A stretch of DNA of 64,000 nucleotides from Pseudomonas sp. CCI4.2 (GCF_034350045.1 NZ_CP133781.1:3334501-3398500), one strand, 5' to 3'. Positions 46,114 to 55,602 are shown, counted from the stretch's first letter. Program-made: numbers and translations. The notes: generated by a model not told the origin, from the letters alone.

Positions 46114-47094
46114 ATGCCCATCATCAAAGCTGCCGCCGTACAAATCAGTCCGGTGCTTTATAGCCGCGAAGGCACTGTGGACAAGGTCTGTCAGCAGATC
46201 ATCGCCCTCGGTCAACAGGGCGTGCAGTTTGCGGTCTTTCCGGAAACGGTGGTGCCGTACTACCCCTATTTCTCCTTCGTCCAACCGCCGTTCGCCATGG
46301 GCAAGGAACACCTCAAACTGCTGGAACAATCGGTCAGCGTGCCGTCGGCCTCGACCCTGGCCATTGGCGAAGCGTGCAAGCAAGCCGGGATGGTGGTGTC
46401 CATCGGCGTCAACGAGCGCGATGGCGGCACGATCTATAACGCACAGTTGTTGTTCGACGCCGACGGCAGCCTGATTCAGCACCGACGCAAGATCACCCCG
46501 ACTTATCACGAGCGGATCATCTGGGGCCAAGGCGACGGTTCTGGCTTGCGCGCAGTCGACAGCGCCGTCGGACGCATCGGCTCCCTGGCGTGTTGGGAGC
46601 ATTACAACCCGCTGGCCCGCTACGCACTGATGGCAGATGGCGAGCAAATTCACGCGGCGATGTTTCCCGGCTCGCTGGTGGGCGAGGTGTTCGCTGACCA
46701 AATCGAGGTCACCATTCGCCACCACGCCTTGGAATCCGGCTGCTTCGTGGTCAACGCCACCGCATGGCTCGACGCCGATCAGCAAGGCCAGATCATGCAA
46801 GACACCGGTTGCAGCCTCGGCCCGATCTCGGGTGGCTGCTTCACCGCCATCGTCACCCCGGAAGGCAGGTTGCTCGGCGAACCGCTGCGCTCCGGCGAAG
46901 GCGCAGTGATTGCCGACTTGGACCTGGCGTTGATCGACAAGCGCAAACGAATGATGGATTCGGTGGGCCATTACAGCCGCCCGGAACTGCTCAGCCTGTT
47001 GATCGACCGCACGCCCACCGCCCATGTGCATGAACGCAGCGCCCATCACCTTGCCGTCGTGTCTACCGAGGAGCTTGATCATGCAAACCAATGA
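46114..47094 (+). CDS. nitC: NitC, Nit1-family nitrilase
   Basis: A 326-residue nitrilase with the catalytic triad Glu44 ([10 protein letters not shown]), Lys126 ([12 protein letters not shown]) and Cys160 ([13 protein letters not shown]). Nitrilases hydrolyse nitriles to acid and ammonia. In Nit1C clusters NitC is required for growth on cyanide, probably acting on small nitriles formed from it. Start ATG at 46114 follows the repeat element; the longer frame from 46072 would read through it. The nitD start overlaps its end by 14 bases. Confidence 0.93.
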   Translation: MPIIKAAAVQISPVLYSREGTVDKVCQQIIALGQQGVQFAVFPETVVPYYPYFSFVQPPFAMGKEHLKLLEQSVSVPSASTLAIGEACKQAGMVVSIGVNERDGGTIYNAQLLFDADGSLIQHRRKITPTYHERIIWGQGDGSGLRAVDSAVGRIGSLACWEHYNPLARYALMADGEQIHAAMFPGSLVGEVFADQIEVTIRHHALESGCFVVNATAWLDADQQGQIMQDTGCSLGPISGGCFTAIVTPEGRLLGEPLRSGEGAVIADLDLALIDKRKRMMDSVGHYSRPELLSLLIDRTPTAHVHERSAHHLAVVSTEELDHANQ

Positions 47095-48163
47095 ATTATT
47101 GGCTGAGCTGCAATGCCACGGCGTACGTTGGCCAGCGGCGCAAAACGGCTTGTCGCGGCAGGGCGGGGCAGGGCCGTCGGACCACAAGGCACTGAGTGTC
47201 GGCAGCCGGACCATGATGGTGCCGATCCTCAATCAGGCGTCACAGGATTCGCCGTATCAGGCGCAACCCACCGCCGACGGCAGCCAGGCACTGATTTTTC
47301 GTCAAGGCTTGCAGGTCGGTCTGGTGCAAATGCCCGGCGTGCCGAAGTTTTACGGGTTAAGCACCGCCGAGGGTATTCCGTACTGGAAAATCGCCACTTT
47401 GCACAGCAGTGACGTGCTCGCCACCACGGTGTTGCAGCACTGCATTCGCTTCAATGATCGCGCTACGTCCTGCCAGTTTTGCGCCATTGGTCAATCGTTG
47501 GCGGCGGGCAAGACCATCGCTCGCAAACGCCCTCAGCAATTGGCTGAAGTGGCCAAAGCCGCTGTCGAGTTAGACGGTGTGAAGCACATGGTCATGACCA
47601 CTGGCACCCCGCAAACCGCTGACCGTGGCGCTGCGATTTTGTGTGAGTCGGCCGCCGCCGTGACCGCTGCGGTTGACCTGCCAATTCAAGCGCAATGTGA
47701 GCCGCCGGACGATGACCGCTGGTTTCAGCGCCTGGCCGACAGCGGCGTAGTGTCGCTGGGCATGCACCTGGAAGCGGTCACCGACGAAGTGCGGCAGCGG
47801 ATCATGCCGGGCAAAGCCGAAGTCCCGTTGAGCCGGTATTTCGAAGCGTTCAGCGCTGCGGTCGAGGTGTTTGGTCGCGGTCAAGTCAGCACCTACATCC
47901 TCGCCGGCCTCGGTGACAGCGAAGCGGCGATCAGCGACATGAGTGAGCGTTTGTGCGCCCTGGGCGTGTACCCGTTCGTGGTGCCGTTCGTACCGATTGA
48001 CGGTACACCGTTGGCCAATCACCCGAAACCCGACAGCGCAATGATGGCCCGGTTGTACCCGCAGATCGGCGCGAGCTTGCGTCGTCACGGCTTGCATTCC
48101 GATCAGATCAACGCCGGTTGCGCCAAATGCGGCGCGTGCTCGGCGCTGAAAAGTTATGAGTAA
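47081..48163 (+). CDS. nitD: NitD, MSMEG_0568-family radical SAM protein
   Basis: A 360-residue radical SAM protein. The cluster-binding cysteines are C121, C131 and C134 (C-x9-C-x2-C in [19 protein letters not shown]), not the canonical C-x3-C-x2-C. A second cysteine set ends the protein (CAKCGAC, C347, C350, C353), suggesting an auxiliary cluster. The barrel shows [11 protein letters not shown] and QAQCEPPDD. The reaction is unknown. ATG at 47081 has GAGGAG upstream; the extension to 47024 is inside nitC. Confidence 0.9.
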   Translation: MQTNELLAELQCHGVRWPAAQNGLSRQGGAGPSDHKALSVGSRTMMVPILNQASQDSPYQAQPTADGSQALIFRQGLQVGLVQMPGVPKFYGLSTAEGIPYWKIATLHSSDVLATTVLQHCIRFNDRATSCQFCAIGQSLAAGKTIARKRPQQLAEVAKAAVELDGVKHMVMTTGTPQTADRGAAILCESAAAVTAAVDLPIQAQCEPPDDDRWFQRLADSGVVSLGMHLEAVTDEVRQRIMPGKAEVPLSRYFEAFSAAVEVFGRGQVSTYILAGLGDSEAAISDMSERLCALGVYPFVVPFVPIDGTPLANHPKPDSAMMARLYPQIGASLRRHGLHSDQINAGCAKCGACSALKSYE

Positions 48164-48231
48164 TAAATGTGCGTTGGAATTTCGACGACTCGTCTCCGAC
48201 GCTGCGCTGTCGCGCAGCGAATACGAACGCT

Positions 48232-48341
48232 GTGGGAGCAGGCTTGCCTGCGAAGAGGCCAGTGGCCGCGCCGATGATTTAAACGGGACAATTTTTACGG
48301 GGGCTGCGCTGTCCTCTTCGTTGACGAGCCAACTCCCACAG
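48232..48341. repeat. GTGGGAGCAGG-type repeat between nitD and nitE
   Basis: Starts GTGGGAGCAGGCTTGCCTGC and ends GACGAGCCAACTCCCACA. Centre diverged from the hox-region copies. It separates nitD from nitE, with a new RBS (AGAGGAGC) before nitE. Confidence 0.85.
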
Positions 48342-48395
48342 TTTAATTCGATATAAGTCAGTCAGTTACGCGTTTTTTAAGAGGAGCATCAGCTT

Positions 48396-48956
48396 ATGCA
48401 CAACCTCGCCTTTGCCTTGGTCGACAGCACCTTCGAGCCGTTTCGTGCGGGCGAGTTGCTGATTAAACCGGCGACGGAAACTTGGGAGAAACAGGCCTAT
48501 TTCGCCCTGCGTCGTTCGGTGTTTTCAGATGAGCAACAACTGTTGGCGCAGGATAAGGACGGCCACGACTTCCAGGCCATTGCCATCGTCGCGTTGGCCG
48601 GCAGTTGCGGCATGGCGGATCAGGTGGTGGGTGCCGTGCGCATTTATCAACCCGAACCCGGCCTGTGGTTTGGTGGCCGGTTGTGCGTCGCCCAGGCCTA
48701 TCGACGCCACAGCATGATCGGTAAAGCCTTGGTCAATGAAGCGGTGTCGCGGGCCAAAGAACTGGGTTGCGAGGTGTTTCGCGCCACGGTGCAGGCGCCG
48801 AATGAACCGTATTTCCACGGCCTGCACTGGCAGACCCTAGAGCCTCTACACCTGCTCGGTCAGCCGCATTGCCTGATGCAGGCCGACTTGTCGAGCTACC
48901 CCTTAATGCCGCGCCAAGTCTCGTTGCGCCCGCTGAAGGTGGCTCGTCATGACTGA
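48396..48956 (+). CDS. nitE: NitE, GNAT acetyltransferase of the nit cluster
   Basis: A 186-residue protein of the MSMEG_0567 N-terminal GNAT type. The acetyl-CoA region is GRLCVAQAYRRHSMIGKALV, preceded by VVGAVRIYQPEPGLWFG. In mycobacteria this domain is fused to the AIR-synthase-like part; here the genes are separate but overlap by eight bases. AGAGGAGC precedes the ATG. The acceptor is unknown. Confidence 0.88.
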   Translation: MHNLAFALVDSTFEPFRAGELLIKPATETWEKQAYFALRRSVFSDEQQLLAQDKDGHDFQAIAIVALAGSCGMADQVVGAVRIYQPEPGLWFGGRLCVAQAYRRHSMIGKALVNEAVSRAKELGCEVFRATVQAPNEPYFHGLHWQTLEPLHLLGQPHCLMQADLSSYPLMPRQVSLRPLKVARHD

Positions 48957-49980
48957 CACTCTTGATCTCGCTGCGCTGCTCGATACCCTGCGCAGCACAC
49001 CGGCCATGCTTTCCAAGCAGGCGATCCAGCAACCCGCCGAGGTCATGCGCGACGCCCATCGCTCGCTGACCCGGGAACAGCTTTACGCGCTGCCGGGGGA
49101 CGACACGGCCGCGATTGCCTGCGGCGACCATTTTCAGTTGCTGGCCATCGAAGGCATGCTGCCGGGCTTTGTTCAGGCGGCGCCGTGGTTTGCCGGTTGG
49201 TCGGCGGTCATGGCGAACGTCAGCGACATCACCGCCATGGGCGGTCGCGCCACCGCTGTGGTCAATGCGTATTGGCATCACGAACAGGACGCTGCAAAAC
49301 AGGTCTTGGCCGGTATCCGCGCCGCCTGTGAAGCCTACGGATTGTTGCTGGCTGGGGGGCACACCAGTCTCGCCGCCGGCAACCCGACTGCGCTGGCCGT
49401 GGCCATCACCGGCATCGCCCACAAATTGTTATCGACCCTGCATGTGGCGCCGGGCCAAGTGCTCGCCATGGCTGTGGACCTCGAAGGTGACTGGCACGCC
49501 GACAGCACTTATTGGAAAGCCTTCGAAGGCGTCCCCGCCGAGCGGCTGCGCAGCAAACTCGAAGTGCTGCCGCGCCTGGCTGAAGCCGAGCTGCTGCACG
49601 CGGCCAAAGACATCAGCAACGCTGGGGTCCTGGGCAGTTTGTTGATGCTGCTGGAAACCACCGGTTGCGGCGCGACCATCGACCTTAACGCCTTGCCCTG
49701 TCCTCCCGGTGCCGACCTCGAGCGCTGGCTGCAAGTGTTTCCCAGCTACGGCTTCCTGATGACCTTGGAGCAGAGCGACTGGATCAACGTTCAGGCGGCT
49801 TTCGCTTTCGAAGGCTTGCGTTGCGAACGCATCGGCCAGGTCAACGCCAGCGGTTCGCTGGACGTTCAGGCGGGCGAGCAGCACCACACATTCTGGAACC
49901 TGCGCGAGCAGGCGTTCACCGGCTTCAGCTACCCCGATCACGACCTGAGCCCTTTAAAGCTCACCCAACAGGAGCATTGA
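48949..49980 (+). CDS. nitF: NitF, AIR synthase-related protein
   Basis: A 343-residue PurM-like ATP-binding protein of the sll0787 family. Typical stretches are LPGDDTAAIACGDHFQLLA, ANVSDITAMGGRATAVVNA, LLLAGGHTSLAAGNPTALAV and AKDISNAGVLGSLLMLLE. Related to HypE and selenophosphate synthase, so it probably activates a substrate with ATP. It overlaps nitE by eight bases and nitG begins one base after its stop. Confidence 0.9.
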   Translation: MTDTLDLAALLDTLRSTPAMLSKQAIQQPAEVMRDAHRSLTREQLYALPGDDTAAIACGDHFQLLAIEGMLPGFVQAAPWFAGWSAVMANVSDITAMGGRATAVVNAYWHHEQDAAKQVLAGIRAACEAYGLLLAGGHTSLAAGNPTALAVAITGIAHKLLSTLHVAPGQVLAMAVDLEGDWHADSTYWKAFEGVPAERLRSKLEVLPRLAEAELLHAAKDISNAGVLGSLLMLLETTGCGATIDLNALPCPPGADLERWLQVFPSYGFLMTLEQSDWINVQAAFAFEGLRCERIGQVNASGSLDVQAGEQHHTFWNLREQAFTGFSYPDHDLSPLKLTQQEH

Positions 49981-49981
49981 T

Positions 49982-50317
49982 ATGCCCGCCGTCAATTTCA
50001 AAGTCCGCTGGCCTAACGGCAAAGAAGCGGCCGGTTACTCACCGTCCACCGTGATCTACGACCACTTGCAAGAAGGGGTTAGCTACCCGCTACCGGATTT
50101 TTTAAAGCGCCTGGAAAGCGCTTTGAATAACGCCTCGGAGCGGGTCAAGCAAGTCAAAGGCTTCTATTGCAGCTCGGCCATGGACACCTTGAGTTCACTC
50201 AAAGGCCAGGCCAGCGTTCTCGATGCGCTGCATTACGACACCGGACAGGTAGAAATCCTCAGCATGCGCACCGAAGGCGGTGGCCGGGTTCCTGGTGCCG
50301 GCTGGAGCTCGTTCTGA
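49982..50317 (+). CDS. nitG: NitG, MSMEG_0570-family small protein
   Basis: A 111-residue protein found only in nit clusters. Recognised stretches: VNFKVRWPNGKEAAGYSPST, YDHLQEGVSYPLPDFLKRLE and a Cys in KGFYCSSAMDTLSSLKGQ. Function is unknown. It is tightly coupled to nitF. Confidence 0.85.
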   Translation: MPAVNFKVRWPNGKEAAGYSPSTVIYDHLQEGVSYPLPDFLKRLESALNNASERVKQVKGFYCSSAMDTLSSLKGQASVLDALHYDTGQVEILSMRTEGGGRVPGAGWSSF

Positions 50318-50339
50318 CCTCTCTTTTTCTAACACTCCT

Positions 50340-50411
50340 GTAGGAGCCAACGTGTTGGCGAGTTTTTTGGGATGGCAGAAAGGCCCTCTCGCCAACAAGA
50401 CGGTATCTACA
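50340..50411. repeat. GTAGGAGCCAACGTG repeat between nitG and nitH
   Basis: Starts GTAGGAGCCAACGTGTTGGC and ends CTCGCCAACAAGACGGTATCTACAG. The second arm is diverged, so pairing is weaker than at 46008-46082. It lies before nitH. Confidence 0.8.
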
Positions 50412-50470
50412 GAGAAACCGGTTTTTATCCCTTTTTTTAACTTAATGCATCTCAGCAGCGGAGAGCCCTC

Positions 50471-51766
50471 ATGGTCCATCTCACTTCAGTCAAACCCCCT
50501 CATCACAGCGTGATTGTCGTCGGTGGCGGTCAGGCCGGATTGTCTGCCAGTTACTACCTGCAACAGCAAGGCATCGACCATTTGTTGCTGGAAAAGCACA
50601 GCGTGACCCATGCCTGGCGCCACCAGCGTTGGGATGCATTCAGCTTGGTGACGCCCAACTGGCAATGCGCGTTGCCGGGGTATACCTACAGCGAGGAATT
50701 CAAGGGGCAGGACCCCCACGGGTTTATGAAGCGCGATGAGATTAATCTGTACCTCGCCGGCTTCGCGCAATCGGTCAACGCCCCGGTGTTGGAAGGCGTT
50801 ACCGTGCAACGCGTAGTGCCTCGTGCCAACGGCGGTTATGAAATTCATACCTCTAAAGGCGAGTACACCGCCGATAAGGTCATCGTCGCTTCGGGCGGTT
50901 ATCACACGCCGATCATCCCGCGTTTGGCCGAGCGTTTACCGGCAGGCATCCAGCAGATTCACTCTGAGCAATACCGCAATCCGCAGGCGTTGCCAGCGGG
51001 CAATGTACTGGTGGTTGGCTCGGGTCAATCCGGCGCGCAGATCGCTGAGGACTTGCACCTCGCCGGGCGCAAGGTTTATCTGGCAGTCGGCGATGCACCA
51101 CGTTGCGCACGGTTTTATCGCGGCAAGGACGTGGTCGATTGGCTGGCTGAGATGGGCTACTACGACATCGGTGTCGACACCCATCCGCTGCGAGAGGGTG
51201 TGCGCGACAACACCAACCATTACGTCACCGGCCGTGACGGTGGACGCGACATCGACCTGCGCCAATTCGCCGTTGAAGGCATGCAATTGTTCGGTCGCCT
51301 GGACGGGTTAAAGGGCACGCGGTTGCAGTTTTCCAGCAACCTCAGCGAAAGCCTCGACAGCGCTGATGCGGTGTACAACCGGATCAATACCACCATCGAT
51401 GGCTACATCGAAAAAAACGCAATCGACGCCCCGGCCGGCGAGCTTTACGCGCCAGTCTGGACGCCTGAGCAAGAACGCAGCGAACTGGACCTTGAGGCAC
51501 AAGGCATCACCAGCATCATCTGGTGCATCGGCTTTACCCCTGATTTCACCTGGGTCGAAGCACCGGTGTTCAACGGTCGCGGCCATCCCGGCCATCAACG
51601 CGGTGTGACGGCGCAACCCGGTTTGTATTTCCTTGGTCTGCCGTGGTTGTACACCTGGGGTTCGGGCCGCTTTTCCGGCGTGGCTCGGGACGCGGAGTAT
51701 GTGGTCGAGCACATCGCTGGGGTTGCTGAAAAAAAGCGTGAAGCGCGGCTGGCATTGGCGAGGTAG
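50471..51766 (+). CDS. nitH: NitH, MSMEG_0569-family flavin-dependent oxidoreductase
   Basis: A 431-residue FAD/NADPH monooxygenase-like protein. The FAD motif is VIVVGGGQAGLSASYYLQQQ at about 16-35, a second nucleotide motif is VLVVGSGQSGAQIAEDL near 178, and the C-terminal FAD contact is TAQPGLYFLGLPWLYTWGSG. Nit clusters with this member are proposed to oxidise cyanide-derived or other nitrogen compounds; the substrate is not known. Last nit gene; a repeat element follows. Confidence 0.9.
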   Translation: MVHLTSVKPPHHSVIVVGGGQAGLSASYYLQQQGIDHLLLEKHSVTHAWRHQRWDAFSLVTPNWQCALPGYTYSEEFKGQDPHGFMKRDEINLYLAGFAQSVNAPVLEGVTVQRVVPRANGGYEIHTSKGEYTADKVIVASGGYHTPIIPRLAERLPAGIQQIHSEQYRNPQALPAGNVLVVGSGQSGAQIAEDLHLAGRKVYLAVGDAPRCARFYRGKDVVDWLAEMGYYDIGVDTHPLREGVRDNTNHYVTGRDGGRDIDLRQFAVEGMQLFGRLDGLKGTRLQFSSNLSESLDSADAVYNRINTTIDGYIEKNAIDAPAGELYAPVWTPEQERSELDLEAQGITSIIWCIGFTPDFTWVEAPVFNGRGHPGHQRGVTAQPGLYFLGLPWLYTWGSGRFSGVARDAEYVVEHIAGVAEKKREARLALAR

Positions 51767-51782
51767 CCATTTGGCGAACCGT

Positions 51783-51860
51783 GTGGGGCCGAATTCATTT
51801 GGGAATGGATTTCACATCCAGCGTCGTGTGAGGCGCCTTCCCGAATGGATTCGGTCCCAC
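51783..51860. repeat. GTGGGACCGAATTCATTCGG-type inverted repeat
   Basis: Starts GTGGGGCCGAATTCATTTGG and ends CCGAATGGATTCGGTCCCAC. It follows nitH and may act as a transcript end. Confidence 0.8.
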
Positions 51861-51958
51861 AGATTCAGTGGGAGCGAAGGTGTTCGGCACTTGACGAGAT
51901 TTTGTAACGGGAGAATACTGCGTCCAATATTCATCTATATGACTAGATAACTATAAAA

Positions 51959-52690
51959 ATGAATCAATTCTCCAGCGATGCCCGTCTGCCTCTTTATCAG
52001 CGTCTGCGCGATCAACTGGCGCAGCAGATTGCCAACAACCGTTGGCGACCAGGGGAGGCGATTCCTACCGAGGCCGCGCTCTCCAGCGAATACTGTCTGT
52101 CCACCGGCACGGTGCGCAAAGCCATCGACATGCTGGTCAACGAGAACATTCTCGAACGCCAACAAGGACGCGGTACCTTCATTCGGCGTCCACAATTCCA
52201 GTCCTCGCTGTTTCGCTTCTTCCGCTTCCAGACCGTCGCTGGCGAACGCCAAGTGCCTGAAAGTCGCATCCTCTCTATCGAGCCCATGAGTGCGCCGTCG
52301 GCCGTCGCCCAAGCACTGGGGCTCGCGTCAGAATCGCCGGTCATCCGCTTGCTGCGGGTGCGGTTACTGGACGCACAACCGGTATTGGCCGAAGAAATAT
52401 GGCTGCCACGGATTCAATTTCAAGCGCTTCTGGACATCGATCTCGATCAACAAGGGCCGTTGCTCTACCCGATCTACGAAGAGTTCTGCGGCCAAGTGAT
52501 TGCCTATGCCGAAGAGACCCTGACCGCTGATTTGGTCAGTGAAGTTCATGCTCGATTGCTGCAGATTCCGGTTAACAGCCCGGTGGTGGTGATCGAGCGA
52601 CTCGCGCGTAACTACGCCGGCCAGCCCCTGGAATGGCGCCGCTCACGCGGACATGCCAGCCACTTCCGTTACAGCGTGGAAATTCGCTGA
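51959..52690 (+). CDS. GntR family regulator (HutC subfamily)
   Basis: A 243-residue regulator with an N-terminal GntR helix-turn-helix (LPLYQRLRDQLAQQIANNRW, AALSSEYCLSTGTVRKAIDM) and a C-terminal UTRA ligand domain (LRVRLLDAQPVLAEEIWLPR, LQIPVNSPVVVIERLARNYA). It lies ahead of the MFS and amidohydrolase genes on the same strand and probably represses them until their substrate is present. Confidence 0.88.
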   Translation: MNQFSSDARLPLYQRLRDQLAQQIANNRWRPGEAIPTEAALSSEYCLSTGTVRKAIDMLVNENILERQQGRGTFIRRPQFQSSLFRFFRFQTVAGERQVPESRILSIEPMSAPSAVAQALGLASESPVIRLLRVRLLDAQPVLAEEIWLPRIQFQALLDIDLDQQGPLLYPIYEEFCGQVIAYAEETLTADLVSEVHARLLQIPVNSPVVVIERLARNYAGQPLEWRRSRGHASHFRYSVEIR

Positions 52691-52744
52691 CCGCTGCGTA
52701 ATTTTTTTTCTAAATAGCGTGCCTCTCTAATAAGGATAAAAATA

Positions 52745-54034
52745 ATGTTCAAGTGGTATCGCGACATCACTGCTCGGGAGCGCAAGACATTCTGGGCTTG
52801 TTTCGGCGGCTGGTCCCTGGACGCCCTGGAAGTGCAGATGTTTGGCCTGGCGATCCCGGCGTTGATCGCCGCGTTCGCCTTGAGCAAAGGTGACGCTGGT
52901 TTAATCAGCGGCGTGACCTTGATCACCTCCGCGCTGGGTGGCTGGATCGGCGGGACGCTCTGCGACCGTTACGGCCGGGTTCGCACCCTGCAATGGATGA
53001 TCCTGTGGTTTTCGATATTCACCTGTTTCTCAGCCTTCGTTACCGGCTTCAACCAGTTGCTGATCGTCAAGGCGCTGCAAGGCTTTGGGATCGGCGGCGA
53101 GTGGGCCGCGGGCGCTGTGCTGATGGCGGAAACCATCCAGCCCAAATACCGTGGAAAAGTCATGGGCACGGTGCAAAGCGCCTGGGCTGTGGGTTGGGGC
53201 ATCGCGGTGGGTACGTTTGCGCTGATTTATTCCTTCGTGCCTGAAGCCATGGCCTGGCGAGTTATGTTTTTAGTAGGCTTGCTGCCCGCGTTGTTGATCA
53301 TTTGGGTGCGTCGTAACGTCGAAGAGCCCGACAGTTTCCAGCGTCAGCAAAAAGGGCAAACCAAACCCCTGAGTTTCTTCAAATCCATCGCCGGGATTTT
53401 CCGTCCCCAACTGTTGCGTGTGACGTTGCTCGGTGGACTGCTGGGCCTGGGCGCGCACGGCGGTTACCACGCGGTTATGACCTGGCTGCCGACCTTTCTC
53501 AAGACCGAGCGTCATTTGTCAGTGCTCAGTTCCGGTGGCTACTTGGCGGTAATCATCGTTGCGTTCTGGTGCGGTTGCGTGGTCAGCGGTTTGTTGATCG
53601 ACAAAATCGGCCGTCGCAAAAACATCATCCTGTTTGCGTTGTGCTGCGTGGTAACGGTGCAGTGCTACCTGTTCCTGCCGTTGACCAACACGCAAATGCT
53701 GTTCCTCGGTTTCCCACTGGGCTTCTTCGCTGCCGGTATTCCCGCGAGCCTGGGGGCGCTGTTCAACGAGCTGTATCCCGCCGATGTGCGCGGCGCAGGT
53801 GTGGGTTTTTGCTACAACTTTGGGCGGGTGGTGTCGGCGGTTTTTCCGTTCATGGTCGGGCATATGAGCGAGTCCATGTCGTTGGGCACGGCCATCGGTA
53901 TCGACGCCGGGATTGCCTATGGCGTCGCGGTCATCGCGGCCATGTTGTTGCCGGAAACCCGAGGCCGTTCGCTGGACGCCACAGCTGCAGCTCCCCAGGT
54001 TTCGTTGAACAAAACGCAAGCCGCCCAAGCTTGA
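52745..54034 (+). CDS. MFS transporter, aromatic/sugar acid symporter type
   Basis: A 429-residue transporter. FWACFGGWSLDALEVQMFGL, WIGGTLCDRYGRVRTLQWMI and GFGIGGEWAAGAVLMAETI are typical of the AAHS/MHS acid:H+ symporters, with DKIGRRKNIILFA repeating the loop motif in the second half. Flanked by a GntR regulator and an amidohydrolase, so it probably imports the hydrolase substrate. Which acid is not clear. Confidence 0.85.
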   Translation: MFKWYRDITARERKTFWACFGGWSLDALEVQMFGLAIPALIAAFALSKGDAGLISGVTLITSALGGWIGGTLCDRYGRVRTLQWMILWFSIFTCFSAFVTGFNQLLIVKALQGFGIGGEWAAGAVLMAETIQPKYRGKVMGTVQSAWAVGWGIAVGTFALIYSFVPEAMAWRVMFLVGLLPALLIIWVRRNVEEPDSFQRQQKGQTKPLSFFKSIAGIFRPQLLRVTLLGGLLGLGAHGGYHAVMTWLPTFLKTERHLSVLSSGGYLAVIIVAFWCGCVVSGLLIDKIGRRKNIILFALCCVVTVQCYLFLPLTNTQMLFLGFPLGFFAAGIPASLGALFNELYPADVRGAGVGFCYNFGRVVSAVFPFMVGHMSESMSLGTAIGIDAGIAYGVAVIAAMLLPETRGRSLDATAAAPQVSLNKTQAAQA

Positions 54035-54090
54035 TTCCATCCGCTAACGGCGCGGCGAACTCTGCCGCGCTCACTCTCTAGTTGAGTTCC

Positions 54091-54939
54091 ATGCCTGATA
54101 TTCGCGTGCCCGCAAGCCCATTTCCGATGCTCGGCGTCGACGCCCATGCCCATGTCTTCAGCCGCGCACTGACAATGGCTTCGGCGCGGCGATACAGCCC
54201 GGATTACGACGCCACGCTGGGCCAGTATCTGACGCATTTGCGTGAAAACGGCCTGAGCCATGGCGTATTGGTGCAGCCGAGCTTTCTCGGGACCGATAAT
54301 CGCTACCTGTTATCGGCCTTGCGCCAGGCGCCACAATGCCTGCGCGGGGTGGCAGTGGTCGACGCCGACGTCAGCCGCGAGGCGCTGGCGGACATGGCCG
54401 AGCAGGGTGTCGTGGGCATTCGCTTAAACCTCATGGGTCAAGTGCTTCCGGACTTTACCGATGCCAAGTGGAAGTCACTGTTTACCCGGGTTTCGGCGTT
54501 GGGGTGGCACGTTGAACTGCACCGCGACGTTGAAGACTTGCCGATACTGATCAGCGCGTTGATGGCGCATGAGTGCAAGATCGTCATCGACCATTTCGGT
54601 CGCCCGGATGCATTGCTGGGCATTGAACAACCGGCGTTTGCGCAGTTATTGGAGCTGGGGTTGAGCGGGCGGGTGTGGCTGAAGGTTTCCGGTATCTACC
54701 GATTGGGCGCAGACAGCGAACAGAACATGAGTTTCGCCCGAGACGCCATGCCGCTTTTGATTCAAGCGTTTGGCAAAAAACGTTTGGTGTGGGGCAGTGA
54801 TTGGCCGCACACCCAGTTTGAAGGGCAAATGGATTATGGCTCTGCGGTTGAGCAGCGGCGGCAATTGGGCTGGTCGGCGCAGGTCGAACACGCACTGTTG
54901 GTGGACGTGCCATGTGCGTTGTTTGGGTTTTTAAAGTAA
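54091..54939 (+). CDS. Amidohydrolase, LigI-like lactonase family
   Basis: A 282-residue TIM-barrel metal-dependent hydrolase. The metal motif is DAHAHVF at the N-terminus, catalytic His in HVELHRDVED, IVIDHFGRPDA later and RLVWGSDWPHTQFEG with the final Asp. Related to 2-pyrone-4,6-dicarboxylate lactonase. It probably opens a lactone or hydrolyses a carboxylic amide imported by the MFS. ATG at 54091 is preferred over TTG at 54082. Confidence 0.83.
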   Translation: MPDIRVPASPFPMLGVDAHAHVFSRALTMASARRYSPDYDATLGQYLTHLRENGLSHGVLVQPSFLGTDNRYLLSALRQAPQCLRGVAVVDADVSREALADMAEQGVVGIRLNLMGQVLPDFTDAKWKSLFTRVSALGWHVELHRDVEDLPILISALMAHECKIVIDHFGRPDALLGIEQPAFAQLLELGLSGRVWLKVSGIYRLGADSEQNMSFARDAMPLLIQAFGKKRLVWGSDWPHTQFEGQMDYGSAVEQRRQLGWSAQVEHALLVDVPCALFGFLK

Positions 54940-55203
54940 AAACGGGGTGCCAGGACCCCCTAAGTCAAGGTCCAGCGCAGTGCTCGGTGGGAGTGAACGT
55001 GTTCGCGAAGGCCTAAAACCTGAACTCTCAATTCCAGGCCCATTCACTCGGCGCTTTCAGCCAGATGAATAAATGGTTAGTGAGGGGTTCAATTTCCTTT
55101 CACATGTATTCATTTGTTCATCGCGCTGTACCTCGCCAAGCTTGTAGCCATCGAAAACCCCGACCTTTCCGGGGACGGTTTCTAACGGCCGAGGTCTATC
55201 TGA

Positions 55204-55500
55204 ATGTCATCTAAAACGCTGTTGCTCATCCCGATGCTGAGTGTGGTCGCTCTGCTCTGCGCCTGCGCCGCTGTGCCCAAGCCAGATCCGAGCGAGGCTT
55301 GGATCGGCTTACGGGAAGACCCGCAGAGCGACTTGATGGCAGAGCGCGTCGACGGCAAGCGGCTGAATGACGGTCGTTACTTCGAAGTCACCCCAGGCAC
55401 TCATCGGCTGGGCATGACGTTGTTTGTCGATGCAATGAACGACAACAACCAAAACAAGCAACTGGGTAAAACCCGGGGCTTCACCTGCATGGCGGGTTAA
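55204..55500 (+). CDS. Small lipoprotein, apparently truncated
   Basis: A 98-residue lipoprotein with signal and lipobox (VVALLCACAAVP; the lipid-attached Cys is near residue 19). The body (SEAWIGLREDPQSDLMAERV, DGKRLNDGRYFEVTPGTHRL) resembles a Pseudomonas lipoprotein family whose members, as I recall, continue for 40-60 residues beyond the point where this one stops after TCMAG. A repeat element lies 27 bases downstream, so the end may have been lost by rearrangement. The truncation is an inference from memory. Confidence 0.6.
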   Translation: MSSKTLLLIPMLSVVALLCACAAVPKPDPSEAWIGLREDPQSDLMAERVDGKRLNDGRYFEVTPGTHRLGMTLFVDAMNDNNQNKQLGKTRGFTCMAG

Positions 55501-55526
55501 TGGGCTCACAGAAACGTTGAATATAT

Positions 55527-55602
55527 GTGGGAGCGAATTCATTCGCGAAAGAATTCACGCGGTGTGACAGACAGACCGCTTCCCGAATAAATTCGGTCCC
55601 AC
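55527..55602. repeat. GTGGGAGCGAATTCATTCGC-type inverted repeat
   Basis: Starts GTGGGAGCGAATTCATTCGC and ends CCCGAATAAATTCGGTCCCAC. Third copy of this type in the window; located between the lipoprotein gene and the convergent kinase gene. Confidence 0.8.

Noticed and set aside
45835..47232. 465-codon open frame antisense to nitB-nitC-nitD
   Set aside because: It runs across three well-supported genes and a hairpin repeat, with no recognisable domain.
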